Shown here piece after piece: positions 21,900-32,324 of a stretch of 64,000 nucleotides of DNA. The first letter of the stretch is position 1, and each line of letters begins with the position of its first letter. The position numbers were made by a program, and so were the translations under genes. The stretch spans positions 751,579 to 815,578 of the forward strand of contig MU270018.1 of assembly GCA_021432635.1 (NCBI GenBank). Direction: 5' to 3'. The DNA comes from Thozetella sp. PMI_491. Taxonomy: Eukaryota; Ascomycota; Sordariomycetes; Chaetosphaeriales; Chaetosphaeriaceae. Under the pieces are notes generated by a model. The model ran no database searches and had not been told where the DNA came from. It saw only the letters and a list, made by a program, of their open reading frames with translations.

Positions 21900-24260
21900 A
21901 CCCAGTGGCTGGGGACCGTTTCAGTGCTTCTGGCGCCATGCTCGCGTACAGGGATCAGGCTCAAGTAGTCGAAGCTAGACTTACTCTAAGAGCTCCTGGG
22001 AGATAGATATATTAGATCCAGTATAAATAATAAGGAGGCAACCATACCTTATGTCTATACAGCTACTAGTGCGTATCGACTAGCTCGAGAGGAATTGGCT
22101 CAGCACGCTTGGAAAGCTTAAAGATAGTGTGCTAGTAGGGAAGGCTAAACTGCTGCTAGAAACGCCCCGAATAGGTGGTTATCTCCTCTGTACTGCCAGT
22201 AAGAGCTTTATCTGTGTGAGAGACTTGCTCTAAGAGGAGATCAAGAGTAGGAACAGATATAATACGGCTAAGAAGTTAAAGGCTTAGCTTTACTTTATGG
22301 CGAGGATATTATATCTGGTGCTGATTGCTCTGCTTCTGGTTGTACTACTTGAGGAGCTTATCTTTTATCTTTATAATTGCTTTGAGGAGAGTATTAAGAT
22401 TAACGTTCCGACTCTTGAGATAGTGTTTCATTAGCTAGTGGGTGTTCTCTATACGTACAGTTACCTGGATATTAAAGTTCCTTACTGTTTTTATACTTTA
22501 ATAATAAAACTCGCCGACAGAGGAGAGGTAAGTTGTCTTAAGGTTGCTCATGATCAAGTCTTAGGTATTAAACTTGTTAGCTAGAGTCTTCTATGCCTCT
22601 TAAAAAGTATCCTTAGTATCTATGTATACTATGTATACTATATTTTACTATATAAGGAGGATTCTGTTGGTGGTATTAGCGAACTTCTTGTAATACCACG
22701 CACCTTGCTCTCATATTAGCCACTTTACACACTGTGCTGCTTGCACAACCAGGGGAAAAACGATGGGGGCACTGATATATTGACGTATAAGTGGTGGTTT
22801 CGTAACATAAGTAACAGAGGTTGATCCGTGCAGGAGCAAGATCGCCAGCCGTTCGGCTACGAATCGCTTACTTCCTGATGTGGGCCACTCACTGGCAGGC
22901 CAGCCTCCACACGTTACACTTCTGGTCTGGCGGTGTTGCTGAGCCTATATATGGCGATTATAGTGGTTGTATCATGGTACGTTCTTTTACGCTGTGAGTA
23001 GCTAAGATATATCTTATGATCTTATTAGCTGAGTAATACAGTAGCAGTATAAGTATCAACTGGATCTTCCTTGAGAGTATTAGGGCGTGATAGACCACGT
23101 CTAACTCTACCACTAGACTTGCCGACAACACTCCCCTTGATACTGCCTACCTATTTCTTTTATATGTTATAGACCATGCTTTTTAATATGTGCTACAGGT
23201 AAATCTGGTGTTTTGTAGTATCGTTGAAGACATCTCTTGCTGCGCTCTTGAGAGTTTTGTTGAAATCGCTGAGGAAGACTTGTAGCTTTTGTAATCTCGT
23301 GACTATTGGCAAACTGCTTTGTTGTATGGAGGAGCTATTTAAAGTCGTTGTGAGACTCTCTGCTGACCAGGAAAAACGCTAGTGGGATCGTGGTATTAAG
23401 ATTGGTCATGCTAGTGATATTTACCAAGGGGATATTGTATTTATTAATATGGTAAGTAAGTTAATCAAGACCATCTCTGGATACTTTCTCTATAACTCTT
23501 GACAGTAACGATATATCCACCAGATACTCTTGATCTGGTTAGTGAGAGTATCTCCCTTACATTTATATATAAGGCTGACGATGTCTGGATCCTTTTTGAG
23601 CGTCTATAAAAACGATTGGAACGCTGTCTGGCTGCTATATCGCTCCTAGTGTATTTTCCGGCGGAGATTCCTAATATCCCTAGACGCTACACATAAAGAA
23701 GGGTCTTGAGATTGAAGACTGGTTCTGATGGCAAAGGAGTCCTGGTTGAGATTGAGGATTGTGCTTTGTATGGCTGGCGTGTGCTTTTGGTGGTGGTTGA
23801 TTGGTATTTTCTTGGCCTCAGGGATGGGAGTATGGTTATGATTATCCTAAATACATACAAGTCAGTACTGGTCAGTGATACTAGAGCCTATATACTGACC
23901 GTTTACACAACAAGCTCCCAGAGACCACCTATACTCTTACCATAATGTGTGAGAACAGCCGACCAGGGGCAGTATCCAATCGCGTCCCGACGCTGGCCCT
24001 TATCACGAAAGCCACTCTCTGATAGAGTCTTCTTCTTGTTGTTCGTAGAATGAGGCTTTCCGTGGATACACTCGAGATATCGTTTGCCTTTCTTTGTACG
24101 CGTAGAGACAACGCCATATCCGCACGCCTCAACAACGTTGAAGATGTCGGCGAGAGCCTTATTCTCAGTATCCTACTGCTTCCGAGAGAGGCTCTCCAGC
24201 GTGGCTGCTGGGCTGGGATTGTCAGCTTGGATGAGGGGATCGCCGGCGACGACTATATCA
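21900..24260 (-). pseudogene. Broken MULE transposase
   Basis: Boundaries are approximate. Reading from high to low coordinates, the N-terminal part at about 24170-23890 is the best preserved. It includes NVVEACGYGVVSTRTKKGKR and later GYCPWSAVLTHYGKS, the style of FAR1/MULE zinc-binding domains. An in-frame TAG interrupts it near 24177 (SRKQ-stop-DTEN). Around 23300-23130 a stretch with AARDVFNDTTKHQIYL, a stop and then HILKSMVYNI resembles the transposase core that ends in a WHI...NV motif. Around 22570-22330 the sequence VRIENTH-stop-LMKHYLKSRNVNLNTL matches the typical C-terminal VE..H..LK.YL..S..DL block. Several TAG/TAA codons stand where Gln or Trp is expected. A solo LTR cuts the frame at 22689-22918. 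No single frame could yield an active enzyme. Confidence 0.75.
22689..22918. mobile_element. Solo LTR nested in the MULE
   Basis: A 230-bp block beginning TGTAATACC and ending CACGTTACA, the TG...CA ends of an LTR with short inverted tips (TGTAA/TTACA). The 5-bp sequence CTTCT stands directly on both sides (22684-22688 and 22919-22923), as expected for retrotransposon integration. Its base composition is less AT-rich than the surrounding MULE. No internal retroelement genes adjoin it, so it is probably what remained after recombination between two LTRs. It must have entered after the MULE. Confidence 0.8.
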
Positions 24261-24439
24261 AGTATGATTGGTAAGTGGTGTGGAAGAAAACACCACGTAA
24301 AAAATCGTTTCGTTACTAAAGATCTATCCTAGTATAGCTTCGTTTCCACAGCACCCAGCGCGCTGGGTGCGCCGCCGGCACCGAGCTTAGTTATCCAGAC
24401 ATACTCATTTTCACTCCCATGAGGAAGAGTAGTCCGAGC

Positions 24440-24577
24440 GCCAGCGATATATGCTGGCAAAATCTTGTGGACGTTGTGGCTGGTAAAATGGCTGGGGATA
24501 TGTCTAGCTGCATATGGGTTAGCATGTGGTATGGGTGTCCGAATTACAGTTGCAGGGGTGTCCGAATAACGCCGTGG
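24440..24577 (-). repeat. MULE right terminal inverted repeat
   Basis: Reverse complement of the left end at 21232-21370. It contains the same two GGGTGTCCGAA subrepeats (about 24534 and 24557) and ends ATAACGCCGTGG next to the 9-bp duplication. Confidence 0.9.
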
Positions 24578-24586
24578 TCCTGCAAC
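24578..24586. repeat. Right target-site duplication (9 bp)
   Basis: TCCTGCAAC is identical to 21223-21231 at the left end and marks the original insertion site of the MULE. Confidence 0.85.
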
Positions 24587-25175
24587 GCGCCAGTGAGCTT
24601 CCAGGGAAATTGCTTGTGGCCCCCCCACTAAAAAGCGTGGCCTGCATAGTACCTAGGTACCTATGAGAGGGTGGTCTAGGACGCTGTACTTCGTAGCTTG
24701 GCTGCCTCGTAGGCCATTTTAGACGCCCCTCCTGATTGGCGCTGGGATAGGCGCAAACCGGCAGTATTTACATCATCGCTTTGGCGCCGCTCAGGTTGCT
24801 TCAAAAAGACCCTCGCCTCATCTTTGTCGTGGCCCCCTACGCTTCGACGCTGCATACGTGGCTGTGTAATCAATTATCATACCCAGGCTAGGCACCTATT
24901 CCACAGCTGTACCGTACCCCTAGGCCGAGGGCACGGGAAAGTAAGGAATCGTGAAATTTTACATTTACGGTACTAGCTCCGGCAACCTTGTTCCCCCCCC
25001 TCCCCCGCCGCTGTCGTTCGCCCCGCCAACGATTTAACCTTGGACGGCACCCACTCGGCTTGTGTGCTCTTCTTGACCTCTCGCTGTCTGCTCATTCAAC
25101 GATTCCCCTTCGCGCCCAGGATAATCACAGGTGATCTTCTAGTCTAAGCTCCTCCGGGCCTGCGCGCTGCCCGCC
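24587..25175. other. Promoter region of glycosyltransferase gene
   Basis: About 590 bp between the transposon and the next ATG. It holds a TACCTAGGTACC palindrome near 24651 and a pyrimidine-rich stretch from about 24980 to 25110 that looks like a fungal core promoter and leader. No gene seen. Confidence 0.5.
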
Positions 25176-28100
25176 ATGGCGGAAACCGCACGTTCTGTCT
25201 CAGACGAAGGCCCTCAGAGCCAGCAACATTTGCAGCATGTCCCTCAGCTGGGCGTCGATGACTTGTCAACGACCGACGATTTCGACCTGGGGGCTACCGA
25301 CGATGCCCCGCCGGCTTACGGCGAGCTCCATGACCAATTGCAGCTCGAGCAGCCCGGTTTCTCTGCTGGCGCTGCTGTAACAAGTGAGCCGCGCCCTACA
25401 GCCCCCCTTTGTCCCCTTCCCCGCCCCTTGCTAACCCGAAGCCTTGCGAAGCCGACGGCCGAGTCAACATCAATATCAGCGAGAAGAACTCTAGCCTCGC
25501 GCGCCTCCTGGCACCTGCCATCCAGAACCAGCTCACGACGCAGCCGGCAGGACCTCTCCCTCCCGCCTACATCCCTCCGAGCCTTGGCGGCCAGCCCGGC
25601 CAGACACCTCCACCGCAGCTCAATGTTGTCATACAGATCGTCGGGTCGCGCGGCGACGTGCAGCCATTCGTGGCCTTGGGCCAGGTGCTGAAGGACACGT
25701 ACGGACACAGGGTGCGGCTGGCCACCCATGCCACCTTTCAGAAATTCGTCGAGGAGAATGGGCTTGAGTTCTTCAGCATCGGCGGTGATCCCGCCGAGTT
25801 GATGGCATTCATGGTCAAAAACCCGGGGTTGATGCCCGGCCTGGACGCGCTCAAGAGCGGCGAGATTAGCAAGCGCCGCCAGGGCATTGAGCAGATCCTT
25901 CTAGGATGCTGGCGGTCCTGCATCGAGGCCGGCGACGGCACCGGCCCGCCACCCCTCCGGCACAAGACGGACGAGCCGGTCGACGAAACCTACAGCTTGC
26001 CCGGGAACCCGAACCAGCGACCCTTTGTCGCTGATGCCATCATCGCGAACCCGCCAAGCTTCGCCCATGTTCATATCGCTGAGAAGCTCGGCATCCCTTT
26101 GCACATGATGTTCACGATGCCGTGGTCCCCGACGCGGGCGTTTCCGCACCCACTAGCCAACATCGAATCAACTAACACTGACGTGGTCATGACCAACTAC
26201 ATGTCCTATGCCCTCGTGGAGATGATGACCTGGCAGGGACTGGGCGACGTCATCAACCGATTCCGAACCAAGATCCTGGACCTGGACCCCCTTTCCTTGA
26301 TCTGGGCACCTGGGCTCCTCAGCCGCCTCCGCATCCCGACTACGTACTGCTGGTCGCCTGCGCTGATTCCCAAGCCGGCCGACTGGGCCAACGAAGTCAC
26401 AATCGCAGGATTCTACTTTCTCAACCTTGCCTCGTCGTATACGCCCGATCCCGAGCTAGCGGCGTTCCTCGACGCAGGGCCGCCGCCCGTGTACATAGGA
26501 TTCGGCAGCATTGTTGTTGATGATCCGAACTCGCTGACCCGGATGATTTTCGATGCGGTCGCTGCCTCGGGCGTACGCGCGTTGGTTTCCCAGGGGTGGG
26601 GTGGCTTGGGTGTCGACTCTGTCGGGAAGCCCGACGGTGTCTTTATGCTTGGCAATGTCCCCCACGACTGGCTCTTCAAGCGCGTGTCGGCCGTCGTCCA
26701 TCACGGAGGCGCGGGCACGAGCGCCGCGGGCATCAACGCCGGAAAGCCTACTGTAGTTGTTCCCTTTTTCGGCGATCAGCCGTTCTGGGGGTCCATGATT
26801 GCGAGGGCCGGAGCTGGGCCCGCGCCGATCCCGTTCGCGAAACTTACCGCTGAGAATCTCGCCGCTGCCATCACAGAGGCGGTCAAGCCAGAGACGCAGG
26901 CTCGTGCCGAGGAGCTTGGTGCCAAGATTCGTGAGGAACAGGGAGCCGACGTCGGAGGGAAAAGTTTCCACCAGTTTCTCAATACCAGGAACATGCGGTG
27001 TTCCATTGCCCCCAGTCGAGTCGCGACGTGGAGAGTGCGGAGGACCAAGACCAGGCTGAGTCCCCTTGCCGCGGCGGTTCTAGTCAAGGAAGGCGAGCTC
27101 AAGTACTCCGACCTCAAGCTGTAAGCTGCCCTAATTTGTAGTTGTTTTCAGCCAGCCTTGCTAACACTTCTTAGGTATCGCTCGCACGAATACAGCACCG
27201 AGGACCAGCCGTGGGACCCTATCTCTGCCGCTGCGTGTGCCCTTGTCGGAGATCTCAGCAGCCTTACGATGGCAGTCGCCGACTTGCCTCGCGAGATGTT
27301 CCGATCCGGTGCCAGGAGCAGGGCCCGGTCCGGCACGGCGACCACCGAGGTAGGGCCGAATGAGTCCTCCTCTCGTACGGATGAGACCGCCTCCGTCATG
27401 TCGGGTGGGGCCGCGCCTTCCAATGCGTCCACGACCCAACTCCCAGGAACCCAGTCCGAGACAGCGAGCCTGTTGTCTTCGGGACCGTCCGTGGTGGTGA
27501 GCGCCCCAGGGCAAGATGAGCGGCCAGAGACGGCACCAGAGGAAGAGTCGCCATCGTCCGAGCGAACGCCGATTCCATCGTCTGGTTCTACTGACCGACT
27601 TGACCGCAGCACACCATCCTTGGCATCTCCAAAGCGCACTGACAAGCAACGCGAGGTGTCCCCGGCAGCCCAGGTAAGCTTCGATACGGTTCTGGGGGCG
27701 GGAAGGGGCGCCAGCCGCATTGTAGCTACAGGTGTGAAGACGCCAATGAATTTTTGCCTAGGTATCGCCCGAGGCTTCCGCAACGTGCCGAGGCTGTACA
27801 ATGACGACACTATCCGCCCTGTCGAGAAGGTGACCGGGCTTGGGAGCGGACTGAAAGTCGCCGGCATGGAATTTGGTCTCGGCATTTACGACGGCATCTC
27901 TGGGCTTGTCACGCAGCCTTACCGTGGTGCTACGAAGGAGGGCGCCGCGGGTCTGATTAAGGGTTTCGGCAAAGGCATTGGCGGCTTGATCCTCAAACCT
28001 TCCGCAGCACTGTGGTCCATCCCAGCCTATGCGATGCAAGGAGTCCATGCCGAGGTGCGCAATAGGCTCAGCCGTAGCTCGCAAAACTATATCATCACGT

Positions 28101-29281
28101 CTCGGGTTATCCAAGGACAGGAAGACTTCGACACATCCACTTCTCAGGAACGAAGCGACATTTTGAATCGTTGGCGCGCTAAGAGGGATGATCTCAAGCG
28201 TTTCTATCTCCTTAAGCAAAAGGAGAAGAGGCTTGCTGAAAACCCCGATGCGGCCACCTCGCAGGAGGATTTGGATACTGCCGCACCACCTCGCACCGGC
28301 TGGTTGCACACACACAACCTGTCCTTTGAAGATCGAAAGAAGCTGCAAGAACAGAAGACAGCGTGGAAGAAACGAGCAGCCGAGGCTAGAGCTGGCCACT
28401 TGCGATCGTCCAGCAGCGCCACGTCGCTCGCTCTCGAGGATGAAGAGTTTGAGCGCGCCATCCAGGAGTCTGTGCGACAGACCTCACGCGGCGACACAAT
28501 TGAAGATGCCCGTATTGAGGCAGCCATCCGCGCTAGCGTACTAGAGATGCGCAGGATTGCGGACTATGCGCGCGACTTCAAGCGGCCTATTGCCACAGAC
28601 GATACTGACTGGGCCGGGTCCTCCTCAGCCTCAGCGTCGGGTTCCATCCTCACGCCCCCGACCACGGCGGGAGGCGATGAAGATTGGAGCATTACCGATG
28701 AGGAGTACCAGTCGCTTATCGAGAAAGCAGTCACGGCCAGCCTCGCCCAAGATGCCGCTGACGCACGTCGCGCATACAACGATGACGACAGCTCCAACGA
28801 CGAGGGGCTGCTCCGCGCGCTTGAGGAGTCTAGGGGGCCCGGGAACCAGGAAGGGGACGAGAACGAGGAGGAGGAGCTGCGACGAGCGCTTGAGGAGTCA
28901 AGGTCGCACGAGAGGCCTGTAGGGGACGAGCATGAGGAGGAGCAGCTCCTTAAGGCGATCGAGGAATCTAAAACGTTTGAGCAGCCCGCGCTGCGCGAAG
29001 GGCAGGAGGATGAGGAGCTCCAGAGGGTGCTCGAAGAATCCGAGAAGGCCCATCGTGAACAACTCGCACGCGACAAGACTGAAGAAGAGATCATCCTCGA
29101 ATATATAAAGAAGCAGAGCCTTGCCGAGGAGGAAATTCGCCGTTCCCAGGCGAAGGGCAAGGCCGTAGCTACGAACGATGACGGCGAGGAGGAGCGCGAT
29201 GAAGATCTAAGGAGAGCGTTAGAGGAGAGTCTGAAGATGAGCGGGCAGGAACATGCTGGACCGAGTGGTTCGCGAGCATAG
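25176..29281 (+). CDS. Sterol glucosyltransferase-like protein with C-terminal UIM array
   Basis: Three exons: 25176-25383, 25452-27120 and 27175-29281, 1,327 residues. Intron 1 is GTGAGC...GCTAAC...AAG; intron 2 (54 nt) is GTAAGC...GCTAAC...TAG. The GT28-type N-domain contains IQIVGSRGDVQPFVALG. The C-domain has the nucleotide-sugar site GNVPHDWLFKRVSAVVHHGG with GTSAAGINAGKPTVVVPFFG. This is the fold of UDP-glucose:sterol glucosyltransferases (Atg26/UGT80), but the GRAM and PH domains of Atg26 are not seen. A glycine-rich block (GLVTQPYRGATKEGAAGLIK, GKGIGGLILKPSAALW) follows near 850-900. The tail has about six UIM-like helices (EEFERAIQES near 1047; L..ALEES types near 1167, 1190, 1213, 1237 and 1299), predicted to bind ubiquitin. 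Function is inferred: membrane-lipid glycosylation linked to ubiquitin signals. Confidence 0.87.
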
Positions 29282-29674
29282 TCGGAATTCGCGGCACCGG
29301 GGGCTCGAGGAGCCAGACCGGGAATGGAAATATATGCCTATGGTATGTGGTATGGTTCAATCTTTCTATTGGAGATGTCGGCAGAGGGGCCGGTGAGAGA
29401 CGATGCTTGAGATACCCCCAGATAGAACTAGCTTGGAATGAACAACAGGGATGGCTCTTTGGCCACGACCAAGTTGCCCGAGACTATTTTACGCTCAAGC
29501 CTTAGCCGCATCGAGGACGGCTGGGTTTCCAGACACCCACTTCGGAATCACCACATCTAGGAGATCGTCAGCAGTATTTCGACAGCTAGGAGTGTCTCGC
29601 GAGGTCCTAGTCACGCCTCAGAGCCAAACCCATGCTACAAGCCCTTTTCGTGATACAGCTGCTCCCGAGATGCC

Positions 29675-30491
29675 CTAGGAGAGGGATAAAGAAGATGACA
29701 AAGACTCACACTTGGTGATGCGCCATGGGTTGACACCCTGCTTCTCCAGCTCGGCATCCTTAGATAAGCCTACATGGACGAGGCCCTGTGCCGATTCGAA
29801 GTAAGCGGAGACACGACTAGACGGAAGGCACGAAGACCAGTAGTTGAGAAGCGAGATAACTTACTCCGTTCTGAACTAGCGGCCCTCCCTCCACCGATGC
29901 CCTAACCATATTTCCTCGGCCCTGCGCGTCTACCGTTGCCACATCTGGCCGAGGCCCAGAACCCGGCTGCGGGAGGTTGATCAAGAGACCCCTAGGCCAG
30001 CCAGCGTTTCAGCACCTTAAAGGGGGGGGGCGGGGGCGGGGGCGGGAGGTTATGCTAATTAGGAAAGACGGGAAGGGATCTCACGTAGTGATGTGCTGCG
30101 TCGAGTCGAAACTTTGCAGAAAACGTCAGTCGATGCACGGGTGCTCGGAGAGGCACAGAATAGACCGCATGGACTAACACATCAATCATTTTGCCCACCT
30201 GCTTCGCCCACTCCGTCCCGGCGACGGTGAAGGGCTCGCCACCCAGGATCCGCGTGTAATCGACCAGGACATCCTTGGAAAATACGTCGTTGGCGAGGTT
30301 CTCCGCCTTTCCCGTGTCATAGTAGAAGGGCTGGATCCGTGGCATTAGTTCATGCCATAACGACGACTTCAGCCAGCTGTAGCGGAGGGTCTATTGGGGA
30401 ACGGAGCGGATGTACGGACCACCTTGGTGACAATGTCATGTATGTTGGCCCTGTCGAGGAGGTACTGCTGAACGTCATAGGTGGAAGACAT
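29675..30491 (-). CDS. SnoaL-like (NTF2-fold) protein
   Basis: Five exons read by eye: 30491-30423, 30330-30179, 30111-30085, 29991-29865 and 29785-29675, about 161 residues. Donors are GTGGTC, GTTAGT, GTGAGA and GTAAGT; branch sites such as GACTGAC and acceptors fit, and the frame holds across all joins. The conserved order is RANIHDIVTK, then YYDTGK, a central DYTRILGGEPFTVAGTEWAK, VFDSTQHITTG, LINLPQPG, GGPLVQNG, and HVGLSKDAELEKQGVNPWRI. This is typical of fungal SnoaL_4-type proteins. These small alpha+beta barrels act as cyclases, dehydratases or isomerases in polyketide and steroid-like pathways, or have no known activity. The C-terminus is uncertain: the exon may read on to TAG at 29677-29675 or splice again with a GTGAGT donor at 29709. 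The substrate is unknown. The regulator and MFS genes nearby hint at an accessory metabolic role. Confidence 0.75.
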
Positions 30492-32324
30492 GGCGATAGT
30501 CTCAGGGGCAGGGTCGGAGGTTTCGAAGGGTAGATTTCGGGCTGCGTTTGCATCTTGATGGAGCCGGCAAGCTGAGGTGTGATGGACTAGATTCGAAGGC
30601 GACTGATGCTCCCGGAATGACCGTCTACACAGCGGTTCTCCCTCCCTCTTATACCTGTGAGGCGCCTAACATGTCGACCCAGCCAAGACATCGTCGGTGT
30701 TTGGGATATTACCGAATTGGGTTAACTTAGACGTTGGAGGTGCAGCCCGAAATCGAGTAAACTCCTTTAACCCCGGGGGCCGACTAGAAGTGGGGCAGGT
30801 ACCCCACAATATTGTCCTGCTGTGGAGGCTGGGCTGAGGAGACTTTTGTGTTGGGAGATCGGAGATCCTGTGTCTCGTCTCACTCTGTTAGTTCCTCGTT
30901 CTAGACAGCAGCGCAAGATTTAATAGGCTGAGCTGGCTTTCACCGATGCTGTGCTCTCCTTGCCTTGTCGCAGTAGCGATCTCTAGGAAATGAACAGAAT
31001 TAGGTCTATATTCGGGTCTACATTCTTGCTTAGCCGCATGGGTGGTCGTTGGTCGCAGGGCTGCAAACCTGGAGACGAAGGGTTATGAAAGGCGGATTCA
31101 TCGACCTAGACACAAATAGATGACGAAATAGCGCCGGGAAGTCAAAGGGCGTATGAATATGCAGGAAGAGTGCCAGCATTGTACGATTCCCATTTGCCGA
31201 GACGCCCACGTCTTCTGCCACGATATGCTAGTCTTTGACAAGTAGAGCTTCAGGGGCAGCCCCGGGAGCATTCCCAGAAACACCTCCTGGCGGGTCGAAA
31301 CAAACAGAAAATACCGTTTGCCCCAGTCGACGAACTCATGGCCCAAGCATAGGTCAGCTTAGAGCTGGCACAGACCACGAGCTCCGTTACGCCAAGTCCT
31401 TTGAAATAGACCAAACAATTAGTCATGCTCATTTTCCTTCTTGGGGCCTCTGCTGTGGTTCACCTAGATTAACAACGAGTATATACTCTCTCCTAGACTG
31501 AAAACTTGATAGTATCGTTGGATTTAGCCATGTCTGCTGAGCCGTAATCAATGCCAGGGGATATCCCTGTATGGCTGGTTTACTCCTTGTTGCCTATTAC
31601 TAGTTCTAACATGACGCAACAGCGGTCATTTACTACCGTGCTATCTTCAATGTTACACCGACATATCAACCACCTGGTCCCTCTCGCGGTGCAGCGCCCT
31701 CGCGGTCGCGCTCCCCTGGTAAGCAGCCGTGCGGTGGCAACATCTAGGGCTGTCTTTAGGGCGGCGTTGCCCGGGCTGCTAGAAGGGAGCAAGCCTGGCC
31801 CTGCACGAGTTCGTCGATCTCACACGCCAGGACATGCGTCGGTCGTGCGCCTGAGTAGGCTGTCAGTCGACGCCACAAGTTCAGACACGCAAAAGGCCTG
31901 AGCCTACCGCCAGGAGCAGGCATTCAAGGGCGAGTGCTCACTCTCTTCTCTTTCCCACTAACTAACCTCGTATGAAGGGTCCTAGGGGTGTTGGCAGAGG
32001 GCATTGCTATCACAGCTACCCACGCCAACAGATGAAGGAGGAGCCACGGAACACATGACTACCCCGGCCGCGGCCTCCCGGATCGTGGCGGCAAAGCCTC
32101 GGCTCCAGGCATGTTCTCTTCGCCTGTCAAGATTCCTTGTAACTTGACTCTGGCGAGGGCGCCGGTATCCGTCCTGGGAGAAGATTCGGCGAGCCTGCAG
32201 AGGCGTCTGAGACGGTCTGATAAGAGGCGCTGCGGCGTTTAGTAGGCGAGATTCCTATGCGCTCGCAATAGCCAATGCAACGCCAGATCGCTGGTTGAGT
32301 TTTGCTTGATGAATTCAGGCCTTA
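30492..32324. other. Gap between SnoaL-like and regulator genes
   Basis: About 1.8 kb. The first part should be the promoter of the SnoaL-like gene. A fragment on the minus strand near 31430-31030 has coding-like runs (GHEFVDWGKRYFLFVSTRQE in one frame, VAEDVGVSANGNRTMLALF in another). It needs frame changes and could be a decayed gene. No family recognised. Confidence 0.4.

Larger units (their letters stand above)
21232..24577 (-). mobile_element. Hop-like Mutator (MULE) DNA transposon, inactive
   Basis: An element of 3,346 bp bounded by terminal inverted repeats of about 138 bp and a perfect 9-bp direct repeat TCCTGCAAC. The interior is markedly AT- and TA-rich compared with the flanks. 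On the minus strand it carries remnants of a MULE transposase: a zinc-binding, FAR1-like N-terminus, a VFND...HIL core region and a C-terminal RIENTH...LKHYL-like motif. These are interrupted by stop codons. The known fungal element Hop of Fusarium oxysporum has similar size, long inverted ends and 9-bp duplications (recalled, not searched). A solo LTR sits inside at 22689-22918. The ends are well preserved while the coding part is broken, so the copy could only move with help in trans. Confidence 0.88.

Noticed and set aside
21240-24570. Alternative reading as a Tc1/Fot-type element flanked by TA
   Set aside because: The inverted repeat extends past the TA dinucleotides to a perfect 9-bp direct repeat, and the interior matches MULE rather than DDE Tc1 motifs.
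27148-27885. Minus-strand ORF of 245 codons
   Set aside because: It is antisense to the third exon of the glycosyltransferase-UIM gene; composition mirrors the coding strand.
30019-30048. G-rich run as a possible regulatory G-quadruplex
   Set aside because: It lies within intron 3 of the SnoaL-like gene; the runs are simple GGGGGC repeats and nothing else supports a function.
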